DNA of 46,949 bases from Actinacidiphila epipremni (GTDB lineage Bacteria; Actinomycetota; Actinomycetes; Streptomycetales; Streptomycetaceae): positions 1 to 46,949 of the forward strand of contig NZ_JAATEJ010000041.1 of assembly GCF_012034175.1 (NCBI RefSeq), given 5' to 3'. Below the pieces are notes generated by a model that was not told the DNA's origin, ran no database searches, and worked only from the letters and a program-made list of their open reading frames with translations. The translations under genes and the position numbers were made by a program. Shown in pieces: positions 31,848 to 39,180 of this stretch (positions within the stretch are counted from its first letter, which is position 1; each line of letters begins with the position of its first letter).

Positions 31848-31868
31848 GAAATTCGTTACCATGAACGC

Positions 31869-32345
31869 ATGAAATGGCTGACCGATGAGGAGCAGTCCGC
31901 GTGGCGGGCGTTCCTGCACGCCACCACGCTGCTGGAGGACCACCTCGACCGTCAGCTGCAGCGTGACGCCGGCATTCCGCACATGTATTACGCCCTGCTC
32001 AGCACACTGTCGGAGACACCTGGCCGCAGTATGCGGATGACGGAGCTGGCCGAGCAGACCAAGATCACCCGGTCGCGGCTGTCGCACGCCGTCGCGCGGC
32101 TGGAGGGCAACGGCTGGGTGCGCCGGGAGAACTGTCCGACCGACCGGCGCGGCCAGGTGTGCGTGCTGACGGACGAGGGCTTCGCGGAGGTGGAGCGTAC
32201 GGCGCCCGGTCACGTCACGGCGGTGCGGGCGGCGATCTTCGACCGGCTCTCGCCCGAGCAGACCCGGCAGCTGGAGGAGATCTCGCGGGTCATCGCCGAG
32301 GGCCTCCACCATCCCGCAAGCGCGGACGTGCCCTGGCAGCGCTGA
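31869..32345 (+). CDS. MarR-family transcriptional regulator
   Basis: 158 residues. Winged helix-turn-helix core: YYALLSTLSETPGRSMRMTE, LAEQTKITRSRLSHAVARLE (recognition helix), wing GWVRRENCPTDRRGQVCVLT. N- and C-terminal helices form the dimer interface. C122-type Cys in ENCPTD near the wing might sense oxidants or electrophiles, though one Cys is weak evidence. No ribosome-binding site; a -10 six bases upstream suggests leaderless expression. The same palindrome upstream of this gene and of dodA makes it the likely regulator of both. Confidence 0.92.
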   Translation: MKWLTDEEQSAWRAFLHATTLLEDHLDRQLQRDAGIPHMYYALLSTLSETPGRSMRMTELAEQTKITRSRLSHAVARLEGNGWVRRENCPTDRRGQVCVLTDEGFAEVERTAPGHVTAVRAAIFDRLSPEQTRQLEEISRVIAEGLHHPASADVPWQR

Positions 32346-32360
32346 GGGCGGCGCCTGTGC

Positions 32361-33194
32361 CTATTGCGCCGCCGTGGGCGTGCCGCGCCCCGAGCGGGCG
32401 AGCCAGCGGCCCTCGTGGCGGCTGACCTCGATGGGCCGGCCGAAGCAACGGGTCATCTGCTCGGCGGTGAGGACATCCTCGGCGGCGCCGGAGGTCAGCA
32501 CGCGGCCCTCCTTGAGCAGCAGGACGTGGCCGATGGCCGGCGACAGCTCCTCCAGGTGGTGGGTGACGGTGATGGTGGTGAGCGCCGGCCGGGTGGTGGC
32601 GAGCCGGTGCAGGGCGTCGATCAGGTCCTCGCGGGAGGGTAGGTCGAGGGCGTTGAAGGGCTCGTCGAGCAGCAGCAGCGACGGGTCGGCCATCAGGGCC
32701 CGGGCGACCAGGATGCGGGCGCGCTGGCCGCCGGAGCAGACGCCGTAGGGCCGCTCGGCGAGCTCCTTGATCTCCAGCTCGGCGAGGAGGGCGTCCGCGC
32801 GCTCGCGCACCTCGGCGTCGTACTTGCGCCACAGCGGCTGGACGGTGCCGGTGTGGCCGGTGAGGACGACGGTGTGGGCGGTCGCGTCGAGCGGCACCTT
32901 CTGCGCGGAGGAGACCAGGCCGATGTGGGCGCGCAGCTCGCGCATGTCGACGCGGCCGAGGCGGTGGCCGAGTACGTCGACGGTGCCGGTGGTGGGATGC
33001 ATGAGGGCGCCGATGAGCCGCAGGACGGTGGTCTTCCCCGCGCCATTAGCGCCGAGCAGGGCCCAGTGCTGGCCCGCGTACACATTCCAGGTGATGTCGT
33101 CGAGGATGACCTGCCCGGTGGTGTAGCGGCGGACGCTGACGGCGTCGAGTGCGGCGACCGCCTGCGGCGCGCCGCTGGTCGCGTTGGCTGTCAT
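32361..33194 (-). CDS. solitary ABC transporter ATP-binding protein
   Basis: 277 residues. Walker A GANGAGKTTV, signature CSGGQRARILVARAL with Cys in place of the usual Leu, Walker B LLLLDEPFNALD, switch His in TITVTHHLEELSP. The family is near ModF/iron-chelate ATPases. No permease gene is adjacent, so it may work with a permease elsewhere or have a non-transport role. The start ATG at 33194 has no strong ribosome-binding site in view. It converges with marR, 15 bases apart. Confidence 0.9.
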   Translation of the reverse strand: MTANATSGAPQAVAALDAVSVRRYTTGQVILDDITWNVYAGQHWALLGANGAGKTTVLRLIGALMHPTTGTVDVLGHRLGRVDMRELRAHIGLVSSAQKVPLDATAHTVVLTGHTGTVQPLWRKYDAEVRERADALLAELEIKELAERPYGVCSGGQRARILVARALMADPSLLLLDEPFNALDLPSREDLIDALHRLATTRPALTTITVTHHLEELSPAIGHVLLLKEGRVLTSGAAEDVLTAEQMTRCFGRPIEVSRHEGRWLARSGRGTPTAAQ

Positions 33195-33293
33195 GCCCGA
33201 ACGTTAGCTGTACCCGGCACCTTTATGCGGGGCGTTTCCGCGATGTGGATGCGCGGGCAGGGTTCGGCTGCGCCTATTGCGTCGCCGCGGGGC

Positions 33294-34835
33294 TCACGGG
33301 ACCGCGGGCGAGGGGCTCTCCTCGGTGCCGGGTGCCTCGGCGATACGCGGCGGTCCCGGCCGGAACAGCAGGAAGGTGACGACGAAGCCGAAGGCGAAGA
33401 AGCCGGCCGCCCACCAGTAGGCGACGGAGTAGCTGTGCAGCTGCGCCTGGGACACCGCGGCGGGGCTCGGGCGGCGGCCGACGAGGTAGTGGGTGGCGGC
33501 GCTGGTGGCGAGGGTGTTCAGCAGCGAGGTGCCGACGGATCCGCCGACCTGCTGGCTGGTGTTGACCATGGCCGAGGCGACGCCGGCGTCGTGCGCCCTG
33601 ACGCCCGCGGTGGCGATGTTCATCGCCGTGGCGAAGATGAGGCCGAGTCCGAGGCCCAGCAGCAGGAGCGGCGGCATGACGTGCGCGGCGTAGGTGCTGT
33701 GGGCGTCCAGCGCGGTCAGCCACGCCATGGCGCCGCCGGCCAGCAGCATGCCGGTCGGCACGATGGGCTTGGCGCCCAGTCGCGGCACCAGCACATTGGT
33801 GGTGATCACGGAGGCGCACACCAGTAGTGCCACCATCGGCAGGAAGGCCAGGCCGGTCTTCACCGGCGAATACCCCAGCGTGCGCTGCAGGTAGTAGGTC
33901 AGGAACAGGAAGACGCCGAACATTCCCGCGCCGGACAGGAACATCGCCAGGAACGAGGCGCCGCGGTCGCGGTCGCCGACGACCCGCATCGGCAGCAGTG
34001 GGTGCTCGGCGCGCCGCTGCCACCACACGAAGGCCGCCAGGAGGACCGCGCTGGCCAGCAGGAAGCCCCATGTGCTGGTGGCTCCCCACTGGTGCCGTTC
34101 GGCGTTGGAGAAGCCGTAGACGACGCAGAACAGCCCGCCGGAGACCAGCAATGTGCCGGGGATGTCCAGGCTCGGGCGGTCCGCCGGGGCGCCCGGGCGC
34201 AGCAGGCGCATGCCGCCGAGGAAGGCGACGACGGCGAAGAGCAGGTTGACGTACAGGCACCAGCGCCAATCCAGGTATTCGGTGAGGATGCCGCCGAGCA
34301 GCAGGCCGACCGCGGCGCCCGCGCCGGCGATGGCGCCGTAGATGCCGAAGGCCTTGGCGCGCTCCTTGGCGTCGGTGAAGGTCGTCGTGAGCAGGGAGAG
34401 CGCGGCGGGGGCGAGGATGGCGCCGAAGGCGCCCTGGAGGGCGCGGGCCATGATGAGGATCTCGAAGCTCGGGGCCGCGCCGCCGATGGCCGACGCGGCG
34501 GCGAAGCCGACCAGGCCGATCAGGAAGATCCGCTTGCGGCCGACGAGGTCGGCGAGGCGACCGCCGAAGAGCAGCAGGGAGCCGAAGGCCAGCGCGTAGG
34601 CGGTGACGACCCACTGCCGGTCCCCGTCGCTGAAGCCGAGGGCCTGCTGCGCCGAGGGCAGGGCGATGTTCACGATCGTGGCGTCCAGGATGACCATCAG
34701 CTGGGCGACGCCGATGACGACCAGGACCCACCAGCGGTTGGCGGGGGACTCGTCGGCGCCGCCCTTGCCGGGCTGCCCGCCGGGCGCGCCCTCCCGGCGG
34801 GCAGCCGCAGAGGATTCCGAGGAGCTTCGTGCCAT
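33294..34835 (-). CDS. DHA2-family MFS efflux transporter, second paralogue
   Basis: 513 residues with about fourteen hydrophobic segments and a 32-residue hydrophilic N terminus. Motifs LDATIVNIALPSAQ, GGRLADLVGRKRIF and GIYGAIAGAGAAVGLLLGG parallel the pump at 29653. The two genes share a perfect 63-base identity (30716-30778 with 34321-34383). Multidrug export is the family role; the substrate is unknown. AAGGAG precedes the ATG by a normal distance. Confidence 0.91.
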   Translation of the reverse strand: MARSSSESSAAARREGAPGGQPGKGGADESPANRWWVLVVIGVAQLMVILDATIVNIALPSAQQALGFSDGDRQWVVTAYALAFGSLLLFGGRLADLVGRKRIFLIGLVGFAAASAIGGAAPSFEILIMARALQGAFGAILAPAALSLLTTTFTDAKERAKAFGIYGAIAGAGAAVGLLLGGILTEYLDWRWCLYVNLLFAVVAFLGGMRLLRPGAPADRPSLDIPGTLLVSGGLFCVVYGFSNAERHQWGATSTWGFLLASAVLLAAFVWWQRRAEHPLLPMRVVGDRDRGASFLAMFLSGAGMFGVFLFLTYYLQRTLGYSPVKTGLAFLPMVALLVCASVITTNVLVPRLGAKPIVPTGMLLAGGAMAWLTALDAHSTYAAHVMPPLLLLGLGLGLIFATAMNIATAGVRAHDAGVASAMVNTSQQVGGSVGTSLLNTLATSAATHYLVGRRPSPAAVSQAQLHSYSVAYWWAAGFFAFGFVVTFLLFRPGPPRIAEAPGTEESPSPAVP

Positions 34836-35291
34836 GACGTGGGTCTCCTTTGCGCATGCGCGCGTCCCCCCGGAATTTCCACGCTAGGCGCAGCTCGGCG
34901 ACCCCGCCATGTGAGGCGTCGCGGCCCCTGTGCGCGGGTGCGGCGGTTCCCGGGCGGGCGGCCCGGGATTCCACCGCGACCGCCATCGGACGACCGTCCC
35001 TGGTGGTGATGACGGCCACGCGGAGTGGTGGTGGCTCGTGCACAACGATCACTACCGCGGGCCCGGGACGGATAACGCGCGCTCACCCGTTCGCCCGGTC
35101 CGATGAGCGCACCGGCGGCGGTGGGTGTAACCGGCGGTGTGCTCATCGGACCGCACGGGGGGGGTGAGTGCCGCTGCCACCCGTACGCAGCAGCCGGGCG
35201 CGCGGGACGGGCCGCGGGGCCGTTGGCTGGCGGTGAGGGGCGGAGCGGGCGGGGCCGCCGTCGCCCCGGGCTCCGGCGAGGGAGTACGCAC
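34836..35291. other. intergenic region with long inverted repeat
   Basis: 456 bases between the divergent pump and membrane-protein genes. I see no credible gene. It contains the 18-base inverted repeat at 35097-35152. Confidence 0.4.
35097..35152. repeat. 18-base inverted repeat with 20-base loop
   Basis: GGTCCGATGAGCGCACCG and CGGTGTGCTCATCGGACC pair with a single mismatch. Its place 140 bases before a start codon, not after a gene, argues for regulation rather than termination. Confidence 0.5.
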
Positions 35292-36620
35292 ATGGCCACG
35301 AGCGCGGACGTCCCGGGCGGAGGTGGCACCGGTCCGGGTGGCGGGCCGCTCGGCGCGGACGAACGCGCGGAGCTGGAGGCGTTGCGCAGGCGGTTCCCGG
35401 CGCGGCGGAGATGGCGGGCGGCGCTGTCCGCGCTGCTGATCACATTGGCGGCGGTGCTCACCCCGCTCAGCGCGGTCGCGGTGTGGATTGCCGATGAGAT
35501 GGCGGACACCGACCGCTATGTGGCGACGGTCGCGCCGCTGGCGCGGCATCCCGACATCCAGGACGCGGTGACCGACCGGGTGACCGATGCGGCGATGGCG
35601 AAGATCGACCTCGATGCGCTGCTGTCGCAGGTCGCGCCCGGTGACCGTCCGCGGCTGGAGCGGGCGCTCGGCGGGCTGCGGGGGCCGATCACCAGCGGGA
35701 TCAGGGATTTCGTGCGGCAGACGGTGGCGGGCTTCGTGGCCAGTGACGCCTTCGCCGCGCTGTGGGAGCAGCTGAACCGGCAGGCGCACGCGGCGTTCAC
35801 CGGGGCGCTGACCGGCAGCGGCGACTCGGCGGTGCGGGTGAAGGGCGACGCCGTGGTGCTGGACCTGGAGCCTGTCGTGGCGCAGGTGAAGGAGCGGCTG
35901 CTGGGCCGGGGGCTGGGTGCGGCGTCGGCCATCCCGGAGGTGCGGACGGACTTCACGCTGGTCGAGTCGCGGGACGTGCGGCGGGCGCAGACGGCTTTCC
36001 GGGTGCTGGAGGTCCTCGGGAACTGGCTGCCGGTGGTGACAGTCGCGCTGGCGGCCGTCGGGGTGTGGCTCGCGGCACGCAGGAGGCGGGCGCTGGTGGC
36101 GGCGGCGCTGGGTATTGCGGCAGGGGCGGCGGCGCTGTGGATCGGACTGTCGGTTTTCCGGGTCGTCTACCTGAACCACTTGCCGGCGCAGGTGAGCCAG
36201 CCGGCGGCCGGTACGGCGTACGACCAGATCGTGCGATTTGTGCGGGCGACCGTACGGCTGGTGATCGTACTGGGGGTGGTGGTCGCGCTCGGGGCGTGGC
36301 TGAGTGGCCGCGGGCGGTGGGCGGTGCGGGTGAGGGACGCGTGGGAGTCGGGTATCGCGGCGGTGCGGCGGGCGGTGGGGCTCGCGACGACGGGGCCGGT
36401 CGGGCCGTGGGCGCACCGGTACCGGTACGTGCTGCGGTGGGCGGTCGTCGCGGGGGCGGTGCTCGCGGTGCTGCTGTGGTCTTATCCGACCGGGAGGGTG
36501 GTGTTCTGGATCGCGGTGGTGGCGGTGGTCGTACTGGCGGTTGTCGAATTTCTCGACGATCAGGACGCGGCTGCCGGCTCCGCGGGGGTGACCGGGCCGG
36601 CGCGTCACTCCGGCGGGTGA
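35292..36620 (+). CDS. multi-pass membrane protein of unknown function
   Basis: 442 residues. Cytoplasmic N terminus, first membrane helix about 42-66 (ALSALLITLAAVLTPLSAVA), an external domain of about 190 residues (TDRYVATVAPLARHPDIQDA...), then pairs of helices at about 240-285, 330-350 and 395-425. A MATSADVPG start is chosen because GAGGGAG precedes it. Such proteins are common in Streptomyces, but I know no function. The C-terminal ten residues and stop are part of a 29-base tandem repeat. Confidence 0.8.
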   Translation: MATSADVPGGGGTGPGGGPLGADERAELEALRRRFPARRRWRAALSALLITLAAVLTPLSAVAVWIADEMADTDRYVATVAPLARHPDIQDAVTDRVTDAAMAKIDLDALLSQVAPGDRPRLERALGGLRGPITSGIRDFVRQTVAGFVASDAFAALWEQLNRQAHAAFTGALTGSGDSAVRVKGDAVVLDLEPVVAQVKERLLGRGLGAASAIPEVRTDFTLVESRDVRRAQTAFRVLEVLGNWLPVVTVALAAVGVWLAARRRRALVAAALGIAAGAAALWIGLSVFRVVYLNHLPAQVSQPAAGTAYDQIVRFVRATVRLVIVLGVVVALGAWLSGRGRWAVRVRDAWESGIAAVRRAVGLATTGPVGPWAHRYRYVLRWAVVAGAVLAVLLWSYPTGRVVFWIAVVAVVVLAVVEFLDDQDAAAGSAGVTGPARHSGG

Positions 36621-36643
36621 CCGGGCCGGCGCGTCACTCCGGG
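36586..36643 (+). repeat. 29-base tandem repeat across the stop codon
   Basis: Two near-identical 29-base units, each beginning GGGTGACCGGGCCGG and ending CACTCCGG. The first encodes VTGPARHSGG; the second is shifted one reading frame and supplies the TGA stop. A third degenerate copy follows. Confidence 0.7.
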
Positions 36644-36722
36644 CGGGTGACCTCGTCGTCGCGTCACCGGTACGGGTGGCTGCGGGGGCCGGTCACCCGT
36701 GCGGGTGGCCGGCCCCCGGGGG

Positions 36723-37352
36723 TCACTCCTGCGGGGCCAGCGCGGCGAGCTGGTCGGCGAAGGGGGTGAGCGTTTCGGCGGGGGCGGGGCGGGGGGCGGG
36801 GGCGGTCAGGTACGGGGTGAGCTCGGTGGCGGCGCGGGTGATGCGGGTGGCCAGGGGGGCGTCGCCGTCGGCGGGGACGGTGCCCCAGTCTGCGGTGGCC
36901 GCGTACACGGCGGTGGGCATGACGACGGCCCTGAGGTAGGTGAACAGCGGGCGCATGGCGTGTTCGAGGACGAGGGAGTGGCGGGGTGTGCCACCGGTGG
37001 CGGCGATCAGGACCGGGGTGCCGGTGAGGGCGTCCTTGTCGATGACGTCGAAGAACGACTTGAACAGCCCGCTGTAGGAGCCGGTGAAGACGGGGGTGAC
37101 CGCGATCAGGGCGTCGGCGCCGGTGGTGGCGTCGATGGCGGCGCGCAGCTGCGGGCCGGGGAAGCCGGTGACCATGTTCTGCGCGATCTCGTTGGCGAGG
37201 TCGCGCAGCTCGACGACCTGGACGTCCAGGTCGTCGGTGGCGCCCTGGGCCGCGACCTGCTCGCGGGTGGCCGCGGTGAGGCGGTCGGCGAGCAGGCGGG
37301 TGGAGGAGGGCCGGCCGAGGCCGGCGGTGATCACGACGAGGTGCCTGGTCAT
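36723..37352 (-). CDS. NADPH-dependent FMN reductase (CE1759-type)
   Basis: 209 residues, flavodoxin fold. HLVVITAGLGRPSSTRLLAD is the FMN-phosphate loop and TPVFTGSYSGLFKSFFDVID the second FMN segment; TPVLIAATGGTPRHSL follows. It supplies reduced FMN. Its ATG overlaps the stop of the luciferase-like monooxygenase by four bases, the classic two-component pair. Confidence 0.92.
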   Translation of the reverse strand: MTRHLVVITAGLGRPSSTRLLADRLTAATREQVAAQGATDDLDVQVVELRDLANEIAQNMVTGFPGPQLRAAIDATTGADALIAVTPVFTGSYSGLFKSFFDVIDKDALTGTPVLIAATGGTPRHSLVLEHAMRPLFTYLRAVVMPTAVYAATADWGTVPADGDAPLATRITRAATELTPYLTAPAPRPAPAETLTPFADQLAALAPQE

Positions 37353-38443
37353 GCGGGGGAGACCTCCTGGTTGTCGCGGCGGGCGACCAGCGCCTGGTGG
37401 GTGGGCCCGTCGGGCACGTGGGCGGGGCGGCCGGCGGCGAACTCGCGGCGCAGCACCGGGACGACCTCCTCGCCGAGGATGTCGAGCTGTTCAAGGACGG
37501 TCTTGAGCGGCAGCCCGGCGTGGTCCATGAGGAACAGCTGCCGCTGGTAGTCGCCGAAGGTGTCGCGGAAGGTCAGGGTCTTGTCGATGACCTCCTGCGG
37601 GGAGCCGACGGTCAGCGGGGTCTGCTCGGTGAACTCCTCCAGCGAGGGGCCGTGGCCGTAGACGGGTGCGTTGTCGAAGTAGGGGCGGAACTCGCGGACC
37701 GCGTCCTGGGAGTTCTTCCGCATGAACACCTGACCGCCCAGTCCGACGATTGCCTGGTCGGCTGATCCGTGCCCGTAGTAGGCGTAGCGCTCGCGGTACA
37801 GGCCGATGAGCTGCTTGAAGTGCTCCTTGGGCCAGAAGATGTTGTTGGCGAAGAAGCCGTCACCGTAGTAGGCGGCCTGTTCGGCGATCTCCGGGCTGCG
37901 GATGGAGCCGTGCCACACGAACGGCGGGACGTCGTCGAGGGGGCGCGGGGTGGAGGTGAAGGACTGCAGCGGGGTGCGGAACTTGCCGGCCCAGTCGACG
38001 GTGTCCTCGCGCCACAGTTTGTGCAGCAGCGCGTAGTTCTCGACGGCCAGCGGGATGCCCTGCCGGATGTCCTTGCCGAACCACGGGTAGACCGGGCCGG
38101 TGTTGCCGCGGCCCAGCATGAGGTCGACGCGGCCGTCGGCCAGGTGCTGGAGCATCGCGAAGTCCTCGGCGATCTTGACCGGGTCGTTCGTGGTGATGAG
38201 GGTCGTCGACGTGGAGAGGATCAGGTGGTCGGTCCGCGCGGCGACGTAGCCGAGCATGGTGGTCGGCGAGGACGGCACGAAGGGCGGGTTGTGGTGCTCG
38301 CCGGTCGCGAAGACGTCCAGGCCGACCTCCTCGGCCTTCTGCGCGATGGTGACCATCGCCTTGATCCGCTCGTGCTCGCTCGGCGTCCGACCGTTCGTCG
38401 GGTCCATGGTGACGTCGCCGACCGTGAAGATCCCGAACTGCAT
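37349..38443 (-). CDS. LLM-class flavin-dependent monooxygenase (CE1758-type)
   Basis: 364 residues, bacterial-luciferase fold. MQFGIFTVGDV, AEEVGLDVFATGEHHNPPFV, LILSTSTTLITTNDPVKIAE and LMLGRGNTGPVYPWFG are the FMNH2-binding core. It uses reduced FMN from the overlapping reductase and O2 to oxidise an unknown organic substrate. The ATG at 38443 follows GGTGGATTGAG. A TTGA-N4-TCAA operator lies about 20 bases upstream. Confidence 0.93.
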   Translation of the reverse strand: MQFGIFTVGDVTMDPTNGRTPSEHERIKAMVTIAQKAEEVGLDVFATGEHHNPPFVPSSPTTMLGYVAARTDHLILSTSTTLITTNDPVKIAEDFAMLQHLADGRVDLMLGRGNTGPVYPWFGKDIRQGIPLAVENYALLHKLWREDTVDWAGKFRTPLQSFTSTPRPLDDVPPFVWHGSIRSPEIAEQAAYYGDGFFANNIFWPKEHFKQLIGLYRERYAYYGHGSADQAIVGLGGQVFMRKNSQDAVREFRPYFDNAPVYGHGPSLEEFTEQTPLTVGSPQEVIDKTLTFRDTFGDYQRQLFLMDHAGLPLKTVLEQLDILGEEVVPVLRREFAAGRPAHVPDGPTHQALVARRDNQEVSPA

Positions 38444-38462
38444 CTCAATCCACCGTCCAATT

Positions 38463-38478
38463 GGTTGACCATTCAACC
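38463..38478 (-). promoter_or_regulatory. MarR-type operator of the flavin monooxygenase operon
   Basis: GGTTGA-N4-TCAACC, 20 bases before the start. On the coding strand TTGAATGGTCAA has one mismatch to TTGAA-NN-TTCAA. Confidence 0.55.
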
Positions 38479-38502
38479 ACACGAACGGATGGCCTTCCCG
38501 GC

Positions 38503-39000
38503 CTATTCCCCGCTCGCGTACGGGCCGGGTCCCGGGCCCGGACCTGGTTCCGGAGCAGGCGGCGCGGCCGGCGCCTGAGGGGCGGCACCTGGGCCGTAGT
38601 AGGTGAAGCCGGACTGGATCACGGGCTGGTGGAACGTGCCGTCGTTGATGGTGTTGACGACCACGACGCGCCCGTCCCGCCCGGCCGGCTCCAGCTCCGC
38701 CAGCAGCCTGCGCAGCTCCCCCGCGGCCTCGGGGTCGGCCTGCAGGGCCCGGCGCAGCCGCAGCCGCCATTCGGCCCGCACGTCCTCCGCCGTCGCCGTG
38801 TCGCCCGCCTGCCGCGCCGCGGCCAGCTCGTCCCTGGAGCGCTCCAGGTCGGCGCTCGCCGCCTCCTCCCCGCCGTCCGCGCCGCCCCGCGCGAAGAACC
38901 GCGCGAGCCGCCCGCGCACCTGCGTCCAGGCGTCCGTGACCATCAGGCCCACCAGCGACGTCGCCCCCGACGCCGCCAGCTGTGCCAGCTCCGCCTCCAT
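38503..39000 (-). CDS. unknown Streptomyces-type protein with a NTI...VIQ motif
   Basis: 165 residues. An N-terminal helix (ELAQLAASGATSLVGLMVTD) with no signal peptide, a charged coiled-coil-like middle (about 45-105, many Glu/Arg), then VVVVNTINDGTFHQPVIQ and a Pro/Gly-rich tail. The motif recalls NSISGGxxHGPVIQ segments in many Streptomyces proteins, some near conflict or signalling loci; that is recall. No function can be given. The start at 39000 is an ATG with poor ribosome-binding context. It lies 59 bases before the flavin operon on the same strand. Confidence 0.6.
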   Translation of the reverse strand: MEAELAQLAASGATSLVGLMVTDAWTQVRGRLARFFARGGADGGEEAASADLERSRDELAAARQAGDTATAEDVRAEWRLRLRRALQADPEAAGELRRLLAELEPAGRDGRVVVVNTINDGTFHQPVIQSGFTYYGPGAAPQAPAAPPAPEPGPGPGPGPYASGE

Positions 39001-39081
39001 GCCCGCCCGCCCTCCTCCCGGCGACTTGCCTCCCGGCGGCCCCCGCCGCCCCCGCCTCCTTCCACGGTAGGGGCCCGGGCG

Positions 39082-39140
39082 CTCCCACCGCGCCCCCGCG
39101 GCACGACCGCCTCCCGGCCACCCGGGAGGCGCGGTGGGAG
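39082..39140 (+). repeat. nested inverted repeats upstream of the dehydratase gene
   Basis: Outer arms CTCCCACCG (39082-39090) and CGGTGGGAG (39132-39140); inner arms CGCCTCCCGG (39108-39117) and CCGGGAGGCG (39122-39131). A further palindrome CTCCCGGGAG (39164-39173) contains the GGGAG ribosome-binding site of the dehydratase gene. Confidence 0.6.
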
Positions 39141-39180
39141 AATGCCCGCAGCCGCCCGTCAGCCTCCCGGGAGCCCGCCG

